In this document: positions 25,698-34,823 of the stretch, in pieces
Position numbering within the stretch: position 1 is the first letter of the stretch
Layout: every line of letters starts with the position of its first letter
From: JAUIIK01 sp963709995
GTDB lineage: Bacteria > Chloroflexota > Chloroflexia > Thermomicrobiales > CFX8
Direction of reading: 5' to 3'
Length of the DNA stretch: 64,000 nucleotides
Assembly (NCBI GenBank): GCA_963709995.1
Contig: CAVPYN010000019.1
Location: 124,001 to 188,000 of the forward strand
Made by a program: the position numbers and the translations under genes
The notes under the pieces: generated by a model
Told to the model about the DNA's origin: nothing
Seen by the model: the letters and a program-made list of their open reading frames with translations, nothing else
Databases searched by the model: none

Positions 25698-28450
25698 GTG
25701 TCGACTTCCACAACTCCGCCACTTGAACGTCCAAGGCTCATACTCGTTGATGGTCATGGATTGGCATTTCGCGCGTATTACGCAGTTCCACCGACGCTCT
25801 CAACCGCCGCTGGCGAGCTAACCAACGCGACATTCGGATTCACTTCGATGTTGCTCGACGTTCTTCGGCAACACGAGCCGGACTACGTTCTCGTTTCATT
25901 TGACGTTGGCGCGACGTTCCGGCATGAGCAGTTCGATGGGTACAAGGCGCATCGCAAACCAATGCCGGATGAGTTGCGCCCAGGTTGATCGGATGCGGGA
26001 CGTGCTCCGCGCACTGAATATCCCGATCTACGAGGTCGCGGGTTCGAAGCCGATGATGTCATCGGGACATTGAGCCGACAGGCGGCGGCAAATGACATCG
26101 AAGCACTAATCGTCACCGGAGATAGCGATTTACTCCAGCTCGTTGATGAGCACGTTTTCGTCGTGCTTCCCGGCGGGCAACGATTTGGAGAGTATCGGAT
26201 CTTCGACCCTTCCGCGGTGCAAGCTCGCTACGGATTCGGTCCCGAGCGGGTAGTCGACTACAAGGCGCTCGTGGGCGACAAGTCAGACAATATCCCGGGA
26301 GTGCCAGGCGTGGGTGACAAGACGGCCAAGCAACTGATCGATCAGTTCTCTACGTTCGACGAGATGTTCGAGCAGGCTGAGGAAATCGAACAGGCGCGAG
26401 CGCGCAACGCCATTGTTGAGAATCGTGAGATTGCCTATCAAAGTCGGGAGCTCGTGACGATCGTGCGTGATGTGCCGATAGAACTTGACCTTGATCTCTG
26501 TGCGATACACGATTTCGATCGAGCCACGGCTGTGCGGATCTTTCAGGATCTCGAGTTCCGTTCATTATTGACGAAATTACCCGGAGATGAAAACGGATCA
26601 GAGGATGCCGGCGAGATGGGTCGGCGTGAAGCGAGCCGAAAGCGGGTCGCTAGCGACGAGACGCTGAAAGCGCTCGCACTTGGATTGCCAATGCGCCAGT
26701 GGTTGCGGTTGACGTTGAAACGGATGGCCTCGATCCACAACGCTGCGAATTGGTCGGGATTGCTGTCGCCACTGCCGCGGATGCTAGTTATTATGTGCCG
26801 CTTCGACATACGGAGGGCGAACTCGCGGATTCGAGCGAGGGACCGGGAGATTCTCGGTCCGGTTTTCGAAGCCCATCGAACCTGATCGCTCACAACGCGA
26901 AGTTCGATCTTGCCGTCCTCCGGCGCAACGGTTACGAGGAGATTTCCTTGGCGGCGGACACGATGCTGTCCGCATACCTCCTCGGCGAGAGTTCGCTCGG
27001 GCTGAAAGATCTTGCATTCAACCGTCTTGGGCTGGGAGATGACGCCGATCACCGATTTGATCGGAACTGGACGCAAGCAGATCACGATGGACGAGGTTCC
27101 GGTCGACGATGCCACGCCGTACGCTGCCGCCGATGTTGAAGCGACATTGCGCCTCGAGCCTATCCTGATGGTTGAGGTCCGGGAACGCGATCAGACTTGA
27201 AGTTGCTGAACTACGATCGAAATCCCCCTGATTCCGGTTCTGGCCGATATGGAGCGACCGGAATTGCTCTCGATGCGATTATTGCGCGATTGTCGTCCAG
27301 CTCGAGGCACAGATCGACGAGATTCGCGCTGAAATCTTCTCGGCTGTGGGACACGAGTTCAATGTCAATTCGCCCAAGCAACTCGCAACGGTTCTCTTCG
27401 AGGAGATCGGGACTGCCCCCGGACGGCGAACCCGGACCGGATTCTCCGTTGCGCAGCCACGTGCTCGATGGACTGCGGGGAGCGCACGAGGTCGCGGATC
27501 TCGTCCTCGAGTACCGCCAGTTCACCAAACTCAAGTCGACCTACGTTGATGCGCTTCCCAATCAGGTAAATCCCGTAACCGATCGCATCCATACCAACTT
27601 CAACCAGACGATTGCTGCAACCGGGCGACTGTCATCGACTGATCCCAACCTTCAAAACATTCCCGTGCGAACCGGGCTGGGCCGGCAGGTGCGTCGAGCG
27701 TTCATCGCCGATAACCGAGAAGACATGAGGCTATTCGACGAGACGAGTGTTCTGTTCGGCGCGGATTACTCGCAGATGGAGCTTCGGCTGATGGCCCATT
27801 ACAGCCAGGATCCGGGGTTGGTCGAGGCATTTCGTCATGGACAGGATGTCCATACGACGACGGCCGCTGAAGTGTTCGGCGTTCCGATGGACGAAGTGAC
27901 TCCAGATCAACGCGCGACCGCCAAGGTCGTGAATTTCGGAATCATGTACGGGATGCAAGCCTGGGGATTGGCCCGAGATACCGGGATGTCGCAAGGCGAA
28001 GCGAGGGGTTTTATCGATCGCTACAAGGAGCGCTTCTCGGGCGTTGACAAGTTCATTGATGAGACCGTCAGCGCGACCGAGCGGAATGGATACGCGTCCA
28101 CGCTCTACGGCCGTCGTCGCTACTTGCCGGACATCCTCACTTCCGGTCCGCGCCGGCAGGCCGCAGAACGCGCGGCGATCAATCTGCCGATTCAGGGTAG
28201 CGCCGCGGACATTATGAAGCTCGCGATGCTTGAGGTCGATCGAGAGACTCCGGGAGAAGCGGGCTGCGGTCGCTCATGCTCTTGCAAGTCCACGACGAGT
28301 TGATCTTCGAGGCTCCAGAGTCAGAACTTGATCAATTGTGCGACCTTGTCGTCGGATGTAATGAAGGACGTCGCGGAACTGTCGGTGCCACTCGAAGTAG
28401 AGCCAAAGGCTGGACCAAACTGGGAAGAAATGAGTCCAGTCACCGTTTAG
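25698..28450 (+). CDS. polA: DNA polymerase I, full-length domain set, frameshifted
   Basis: Repair and Okazaki-fragment polymerase. All three domains are present in order: the 5'-nuclease (LVDGHGLAFRAYY; TGDSDLLQL; VGDKSDNIPGVPGVG), a 3'-5' exonuclease that seems active (VAVDVETDGLD with the D-x-E pair, NLIAHNAKFD, and YAAAD), and the polymerase (FGADYSQMELRLMAH; ATAKVVNFGIMYGM; LLQVHDELIFE). The reading frame slips at least eight times, e.g. ~25980, 26042, 26693, 27035, 27185 and 28265-28400, so only fragments translate as given. GTG 25698 follows AGAAAGGA; the end is SPVTV and TAG at 28448. About 917 residues if repaired. Essential and conserved, so error is likelier than decay. Confidence 0.9.
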
Positions 28451-28550
28451 GAGCAGGAGCCCGGGAGGATTGTCGCTGGTAGCCTGTTCCCGTAAAATGA
28501 GCGGTCGATGACGAGTACGTGAGTATGCCCGCGAGAGCCAGGTAGCCGAG

Positions 28551-28856
28551 ATGCCGATTTACGATTACGCATGCGATCAATGTGGACATCGATTTGAAGC
28601 ACGTCAGAGCTTCTCAGACGATCCGCTAACCGTCTGTCCCGAGTGTCAAGGGCATATCCGGCGTGTGATCCATCCGAGCGGCATCATCTTCAAGGGATCC
28701 GGCTGGTACATCACCGACAGCCGCAAGTCCGATACCGCGAGTCAACCAGCCGCGCCAGCGAAGGAGAGCGGGACTCCTGCTCCGGATACGAAATCGGACG
28801 CGAAGTCGGAGACGAAGGCCGCGACGCCCGACGCGAAGGCAGCCGCGGACAGCTAG
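28551..28856 (+). CDS. FmdB-like zinc-ribbon protein
   Basis: 101 residues. The N-terminal half is the FmdB-type regulatory zinc ribbon: MPIYDYACDQCGHRFE with the first CxxC, then VCPECQG with the second CxxC, and the GSGWYITDS segment seen across the family. The second half is a low-complexity Lys/Ser/Ala/Pro tail. These small proteins are often annotated as putative regulators; their function is not established. It stands between polA and cysS on the same strand. Confidence 0.88.
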   Translation: MPIYDYACDQCGHRFEARQSFSDDPLTVCPECQGHIRRVIHPSGIIFKGSGWYITDSRKSDTASQPAAPAKESGTPAPDTKSDAKSETKAATPDAKAAADS

Positions 28857-28981
28857 CCTCAAAACATAATTGATTTCGCTCGACAATGAACGCGGAGCCG
28901 GTAGCGAGGCTGCTCCTACCGTTGCCTGTGCGCGTGGGGTTATGATGGCGGAAGACTGATTTACACGATCGGAGAAGAACT

Positions 28982-30377
28982 ATGACACTACAGATCTACA
29001 ATACGATGACGCGACAGAAGGAGACCGTTCGAGACGATCGAACCTGGCCTCGTGCGGATGTACGTCTGCGGCGTCACCGTGTACGATGACTCGCATATCG
29101 GCCACGCGCTCATGGCTATCACCTTCGACGTGATTCGCCGCTACCTCGAATGGACGGGCTATGAAGTTCGAACACGCCCAGAACTTCACCGATGTCGATG
29201 ACAAGATCATCAACCGCGCCGCGCAGTATGGTGTCGATCCGCTTGAATTCTCGAATCGCTACATCGAAGCGTGGTACAAGGAATCGGACGAACTCAACAT
29301 CCTGCCAGCGACAGTCTACCCGCGCGCCAGCGAGGAGATTCTCGGCATGCTCGAGATGATCGGCGGGCATTGATCGAGGATGGCTACGCCTACCAGTCTG
29401 ACAACGGCGACGTCAACTACGATGTGTCATCGGTTCAAGGAATACGGGAAGCTCAGCCACGGAAGCCTGGACGATCTATTGGCTGGCGCTCGCGTAGCCG
29501 TCGATCCCGACGAAGCGGCATCCGATGGACTTCGTGCTTTGGAAAGCCGCAAAACCAGGCGAGCCAGCCTGGGACAGCCCCTGGGGTCCCGGTCGACCCG
29601 GTTGGCACATTGAATGCTCTGTCATGGCATCTCATCACCTCGGTGGGCAAATGGACATCCACGGCGGCGGCGCGGATCTGATTTTTCCGCATCACGAGAA
29701 CGAGATTGCCCAGTCGGAGGCATTCGAAGAATCACGCCCATTCTCCCGCTACTGGGTTCACAACGGCCTGCTGCAGTTCAAGGGCGACAAGATGAGCAAG
29801 TCGCTCGGTAATCTCGTCAGCCCGCGTAAAATCATTGATAACGGAGATGCTGCTGCATTCCGCCTTATGGTCCTGCAGACGCACTACCGCCATCCATTGA
29901 CCTTCACTGACGAGGGACTTGAATCGGCGCGCCGGGGCTATGAACGACTCCTCAACGCGATTCGAGATCGCGAGGAAAGTGACGCTGTCCCCTCATCGAG
30001 CTGTGGAGGACCAATTGCAGGCATCCGAGGACCGATTTCGTTCGGCCATGGATGACGATTTCAACACTCCGGTTGCCGTTTCGGTTCTCTTCGATTTGGC
30101 ACGACTCGCTAATCAATCCGATGGCACCGACCGGCGGGCAGCGCAACTGAAGCTGCTTGAGCTTGGGAACGTATTGGGTTTGCCACTCGAACTTTCGGCA
30201 TCCACTGCCGGTGGCGAAGATGCGGCGCCGTTTGTTGAACTCCTCCTGGAGCTTCGCCAGCGACTCCGGGCGGATAAACAGTACGTCATTGCGGATGAGA
30301 TACGCGACAAACTGGAGGATCTTGGGGTCACCGTGGAGGACACTGCCGAAGGATCGTCCTGGCGTTGGTCGAGCTAG
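28982..30377 (+). CDS. cysS: Cysteinyl-tRNA synthetase, frameshifted
   Basis: Charges tRNA-Cys. ATG 28982 follows GGAGAAGAAC. The HIGH motif is HIGH in VYDDSHIGHALM, the zinc-site regions include YVCGVTVYD and GGGADLIFPHHENE, and KMSKS is KMSKSLGN. The DALR anticodon-binding tail ends in SSWRWSS. About six single-base slips lie near 29026, 29172, 29370, 29435, 29515 and 29975. The total of ~465 residues is normal. The rlmB start is immediately after the stop, so both are probably one transcript. Confidence 0.9.
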
Positions 30378-31117
30378 GTGGAGGTGGCGACCGAACGCCT
30401 CTTTGGGCGCAACGCGATCCTCGAATCACTGCGGGCCGGAAGGCGTCAACCACGCAAGCTTCTAATAGCGGAGTCGGCGCAACCCGACGCTCGAATCGAC
30501 GAGATTGTTGGCCGCATTCGAAAGCTGAAGCTGGAAATCGAATCCGTATCGAGGTTGACGCTCGATGAACTGGTCCCGCCGGGTGGTCACCAGGGTGTCG
30601 TGCTCGAAACGACAGGCTATCCATACGCGCAGGTCGCACTGCAGACAGGCTCGCCCAATCCCGAAAGCATGATACTGGCGCTGGATGAACTGGAAGATCC
30701 GCGAAACGTCGGCGGCTTGCTGCGGACGGCTGAAGCGTCCTCGGTCGACGGTGTCGTGCTGACGGAACGGCGAGCGGCCTCGATTACACCGTCCGTCGTC
30801 AACGCGTCGTCAGGCGCGGTCGAGCATCTAACGGTCGCTGTAGAAACCAATCTCGCCCGGTGGCTGCGCGAGGCGAAGGCCTCGGATATTGGATAATCGG
30901 CCTGGACGGTGGGGACGACGCAGAGGATCTCTTCGATGCCGACGTGCCAATGCCAGCCGTGCTCGTCGTTGGATCCGAAGGACGCGGGCTGCGGCGGCTG
31001 ACCCGCGAGCATTGCGATTTGCTGGTCAGAATCCCGATGTACGGCAGAATCGAGTCCCTGAACGCTTCGGCTGCGGGTTCGATAGCGCTCTATCAGATTC
31101 GAGAGTTTGCATCCTAG
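30378..31117 (+). CDS. rlmB: RlmB-like 23S rRNA 2'-O-ribose methyltransferase, one indel
   Basis: SPOUT-class (TrmH/SpoU) methyltransferase expected to modify a 23S rRNA guanosine (G2251 in E. coli). The N-terminal substrate-binding domain starts ERLFGRNAILESLRAG. SPOUT motif 1 is LDELEDPRNVGGLLRTAEA; motifs 2 and 3 are VVGSEGRGL and IPMYGRIESLNASAAGSIAL. The frame shifts near 30888, between the AKASDIG piece and the YWIIGLDGGDDA piece. ~246 residues. GTG 30378 directly abuts the cysS stop. Confidence 0.85.
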
Positions 31118-31156
31118 TCGGCTGGAAGCGGCCGGGCAGGTATACTTGACGGCACC

Positions 31157-31186
31157 CGGGAAGGTGCGTCCGTACACCCCTTCCCG
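31157..31186 (+). promoter_or_regulatory. Hairpin in the rplI leader
   Basis: CGGGAAGG (31157-31164) pairs with CCTTCCCG (31179-31186). It lies between a TATACT (31141-31146) and the rplI start. It may be a leader structure for L9 expression; its function is not shown. Confidence 0.35.
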
Positions 31187-31276
31187 TGTAGAGATGCTCT
31201 CGCTGGGAATCGGGAGCTTCGAGCCGGTCTGGACGATTTCGCCGGTGACGCAAATGGATAAGAGAAGAGGGTCGAG

Positions 31277-31897
31277 ATGAAAGTGGTATTGACGCAGGAC
31301 GTACCGAAGGTCGGGGATCTCGGGACGATCCAGGATGTCAAGGACGGGTACGCTCGCAACTACCTGATCCCCCAGGGTCTTGCGCGGATCGCAACGCCGG
31401 GGATGATACGTCAGGTTGAGGAGCGGCAGGAAGCGGAGCTCCGCCGGATCGGGTTGCTGGAGGAAGAAATGAGAGACCTCGCAGCGCAGATCGACGGTAT
31501 CCGTCTGGAAATCCACGCGCGCGTTGGCGAGCAGGGACGGCTCTTCGGCTCCGTTACCTCGGCGGATATCGCCCAGCAGCTCGAGGAAATCACTGGCCAG
31601 GAGGTTGATCGCCGCAAGATCGAACTTGACGCGCCAATACGAGAAGTCGGAGAGTTCACGGTGCCGGTGCGATTGGTCGGCCGTCTCGTTCCGGAGATAA
31701 CCGTTGCCGTTTTCGACCCGACTGCCCCACTCATCCTCGAGCCGGAAGTAGAAGCTGAGGACGACGCCGAAGATCAGGATGACGTCTACACGATGGAAGT
31801 CGAAGGCATTGAAGCCGCGACGGAGGACATCGACGAGGACGCTAGCGAACTGATCGCCGTTGAAGATGACGAGGACGAGTCTGAAGATTCCGCCTGA
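31277..31897 (+). CDS. rplI: 50S ribosomal protein L9 with acidic C-terminal extension
   Basis: L9 binds 23S rRNA and spans the subunit surface. MKVVLTQDVPKVGDLG and the following VKDGYARNYLIPQGLA form the canonical N-terminal RNA-binding domain; a long helix and the C-terminal domain end near residue 150. The gene continues for ~55 more residues, dominated by Asp and Glu (for example AEDDAEDQDDVY and DEDESEDSA), making 206 in all against ~150 for most L9. AGAAGAGGG precedes the ATG. It begins the rplI-dnaB-dnaD-loader run. The extension is unusual and its purpose unknown. Confidence 0.92.
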   Translation: MKVVLTQDVPKVGDLGTIQDVKDGYARNYLIPQGLARIATPGMIRQVEERQEAELRRIGLLEEEMRDLAAQIDGIRLEIHARVGEQGRLFGSVTSADIAQQLEEITGQEVDRRKIELDAPIREVGEFTVPVRLVGRLVPEITVAVFDPTAPLILEPEVEAEDDAEDQDDVYTMEVEGIEAATEDIDEDASELIAVEDDEDESEDSA

Positions 31898-31926
31898 TCT
31901 CTCATTGGAAAGCTGATAAGAGGAGC

Positions 31927-33279
31927 ATGATCCAGGCAACAACGGAACGCGCGCATCTACCTCCACACAACCTTGATGCAGAGCAGTCCGTTCTGGGCGC
32001 GCTCCTCAGCGATCGGGACGCGATCATACACGTCGCCTCGTTCCTGCGTGCCGGAGACTTCTACCGGCGGGCTCACAGTATCACCTATGAGGCGATTCTT
32101 TCGCTCTACAACCGGCGTGAACCGACCGACCTGGTTACGCTTGTCGACGAGCTTGCCAGGCAGGGACGGGTCGAGGACGCCGGGGGCGAGGCGTATCTTG
32201 CGGAGCTGATCGCAGCAACTCCGACGACGGTTCACGCCGAATACTACGCTCGTATAGTGACCCGGACGGCAGTTCGCCGGCGCTTGATCGACGCCGGGGG
32301 TGAGATCGTGCGCATCGGCTTTGACGATGCCACGGAAGTCGAAGATGCGCTGGACAGTGCGGAGCGCATACTGTTCGACGTCTCACAGCGCCGCGGGGAA
32401 CGTGAATTTCGCTCGATGCGCGAAATTCTAGAGGAGTACTTCGACCGGCTTGACACGCTACACCAACACAAGGGTGATGTCGTCGGGGTGCCAACCGGGT
32501 TCATTGATCTCGACAAGCTGACCGGTGGTTGCAGAAGTCAGACCTCATCATCATTGCGGCCCGGCCCTCGGTGGGAAAATCGGCGCTAGGGCTGAGTCTC
32601 GGCTCATTACGCGGCCATCCAGCATCAGAAGACGGTCGGGTTGTTCGTGCTGGAAATGTCCGCAGAGCAGATCGTACAGCGGCTGCTCTCGATGGAGACC
32701 GGCATCGACTCCCACCGCCTGCGGATGGGGTTTATCGATGACAGCGAATGGAATAGCGTTGTCCGGGCATTTGGTCGATTGTCGGAAGCGCCGATTTTCG
32801 TGGACGACACTGCCACCGTCACGATGATGGATGTCCGATCCAAAGCGCGCAGGCTGGCCGCGGAACATAGTCTCGACATGATCATCGTGGACTATCTCCA
32901 GCTCATGACATCTGGTCGCCGGAGTGATAACCGCGTTCAGGAGATTTCCGAGATATCACGTGGCCTGAAGACGCTGGCCCGGGAGCTTGACGTCCCCGTC
33001 GTGGCGCTTGCCCAGTTGTCCAGAGCGGTAGAAAGTCGTCAGTCCCATGTGCCAATGCTCTCCGACCTCCGTGAAAGCGGCTCGATCGAGCAAGATGCCG
33101 ATGTTGTGATGTTCATCTACCGCGAAGAGATTTACGACCCCGACACCGAACGTCGAGGCATCGCCGACATCGTCGTCGCCAAACATCGCAACGGCCCAGT
33201 GGGAACAGTCCATCTCCGCTTCTTTGAAAAGACGGCTCGTTTCGCGGACCTCGAGCTCTACCGGGAGCCGGACCTTTAG
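31927..33279 (+). CDS. dnaB: Replicative DNA helicase DnaB, two indels
   Basis: Hexameric 5'-3' helicase of the replication fork. The N-terminal DnaB domain starts PHNLDAEQSVLGALLSD. The RecA-like domain has Walker A ARPSVGKSALGL, a VLEMSAEQIVQRLL helix, Walker B MIIVDYLQLM and the C-terminal SDLRESGSIEQDADVVMF. Slips near 32533 (a T missing before TGCAGAAG) and 32607 break the Walker A region between two otherwise long open pieces. ~450 residues. Its close linkage to DnaD- and loader-like genes gives a compact helicase-loading module. Confidence 0.92.
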
Positions 33280-33293
33280 ACGTAACACGAGGT

Positions 33294-33975
33294 ATGATGA
33301 GCTCAGAGCATTCCAGCGCTCAACACAACTCCTTCGCAAAAGTGCTCCTCGAACTGGTGCGCGACGTCTGGAATCCGCTTGAGGTCAAAATGGTTCTTGC
33401 GGTTGCCGCTCTCGGAGGGATTTCCATGCCGGTTGCCGAGAGAGAAATCGTCACGGATGTGGATGTGCTCGCCGGAGTCAGGGCAGACGGGTCGTCGCGG
33501 TCACCGGCGGACAGGGTCGCCGAATCGCTCGATGCGGCGGTCACCCGAGGCGTGCTGCTGGCGCTTGGCAGCGATGACACCCGGCAATGGTTCGTGCTTG
33601 CAACGGAGGCGAATCGTCGCAAGGCCCAGAGTGGCGGTTTTGTCGTGCCGGACTCGGCGCCCCCCGCAGCGCTTTCGATCGAGCGACCCGGGATCTTTGC
33701 GCTGTACGAGCAGAATATTGGTCTACTCACTCCTCTTGATCGCAGACCGACTCGCCGACGCACTCCTTCTTTATCCAGAGATCTGGATTGAGGACGCGAT
33801 AGGAGAAGCGGTTGCATACAATCGGAGGAGTTGGCGATACATCGAACGCATCCTGCAGAATTGGGCGACGGAAGGACGATCAGGTGAAGCCAATCGGCGA
33901 AATCATGAAGCGGATCACGCTACCGGACAAGCCCTCAGGGACAAGTACGAGGAGTTTCTCCGACACCGCCGGTGA
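33294..33975 (+). CDS. DnaD-domain replication protein, one indel
   Basis: Probable helicase-loading or primosome protein. The N-terminal ~140 residues form an alpha/beta winged-helix-like region (LLELVRDVWNPLEVKMVLAV...). The DnaD domain begins IFALYEQNIGLLTP and, after a slip near 33738, continues LIADRLADALLLYPEIW... YNRRSWRYIERILQNWATEGR, closely matching the DnaD/PF07261 pattern YxEgILknW. It ends DKYEEFLRHRR. The end overlaps the next gene by 92 bases, which is long; another undetected indel could shift it. Such domains are best known from Firmicutes and phages. Confidence 0.75.
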
Positions 33976-34693
33976 GGTGTGTCCGATTTGCCAGGGGGCT
34001 GGTTATGTGCGAATCGATGCGCCGGTTGATAGCCCTAATTTCAGCCGGCTAATTCAATGCACCTGCCAGCGTGACGAACGCTGGCGCCGGTCGATGGCCG
34101 AGATCAACGATATGAGCAACATGGCCATGGTGCGCGACTGGACGTTCGAGACATTTGACTCTTCGGTTCCCGGCACAGAGGACGCCTATCAGACGGCAAG
34201 AGCGTATGCGAGCGACCCGTACAATTGGCTCGTGCTCGTCGGCGATTATGGTTGCGGAAAGACCCATCTTGCGGCGGCCGTGGCGAACTACGCGCTATCC
34301 GAGTTGGACATGCGGCCAGTGTTTGCCGTGGTGCCAGATCTGCTCGACTACCTGCGTTCGACGTTTTCACCAGCAACCGAGATGCGTTATGAGACGCGAT
34401 TTGACACGATTCGAAGCGCCGACCTGCTGATTCTCGACGACCTGGGCACGGAAAATGCAACTCCCTGGGCCCAGGAAAAACTCTTCCAGATTATCAATCA
34501 CCGCTATATGGAGCGGCTTCCGACGGTCGTCACGTCAAACGTTGTACCGGAAAAGATTGATGGCCGGATTCGATCACGGCTTTTCGACGTTGGGCTCTCA
34601 ACCACGGTGATTCTTTACGCTGGCGACTACCGCACCCAGGGCGTGGATTTCCGCGCAATGGGACGTCGCTCCGGACAGTCGCAGCGGCGGTAG
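33884..34693 (+). CDS. DnaC/DnaI-like helicase-loader ATPase
   Basis: 269-residue AAA+ ATPase. GTG 33884 was chosen because GGAAGGA lies 7-9 bases upstream and gives VKPIGEIMKRITLP. A zinc-finger-like Cys set (CPICQG ... CTC) is at residues ~40-75. Walker A is VGDYGCGKTHLAAAV, Walker B LLILDDLGTE, and sensor/arginine-finger segments IINHRYMERLPTVVTSN and RIRSRLFD follow. This is the DnaC/DnaI/IstB-like group; the location right after dnaB and a DnaD gene, with no transposase nearby, favours a replicative helicase loader over an IstB transposition helper. Confidence 0.85.
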   Translation: MKPIGEIMKRITLPDKPSGTSTRSFSDTAGEVCPICQGAGYVRIDAPVDSPNFSRLIQCTCQRDERWRRSMAEINDMSNMAMVRDWTFETFDSSVPGTEDAYQTARAYASDPYNWLVLVGDYGCGKTHLAAAVANYALSELDMRPVFAVVPDLLDYLRSTFSPATEMRYETRFDTIRSADLLILDDLGTENATPWAQEKLFQIINHRYMERLPTVVTSNVVPEKIDGRIRSRLFDVGLSTTVILYAGDYRTQGVDFRAMGRRSGQSQRR

Positions 34694-34823
34694 TCAGAGC
34701 CGGACGAGTTCCGGAATTCCGCCCCTTTGTACTATTCATCACTTCGCCTCAGGCTCATATACTCCGCGGTAGCAACTTCATGCCTGCTTCGCGCTGGAAG
34801 CCGGTGTCCATACAGGAGGAACG

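Noticed and set aside
25698..28450. Programmed frameshifting in polA and other split genes
   Set aside because: Slips are many per gene, in both directions, at unrelated sites without a common slippery heptamer; random errors fit better.
33884..34693. IstB-type transposition helper
   Set aside because: The ATPase resembles IstB in its core, but no transposase or terminal repeats are near and it follows dnaB and a DnaD-like gene; helicase loader is preferred.
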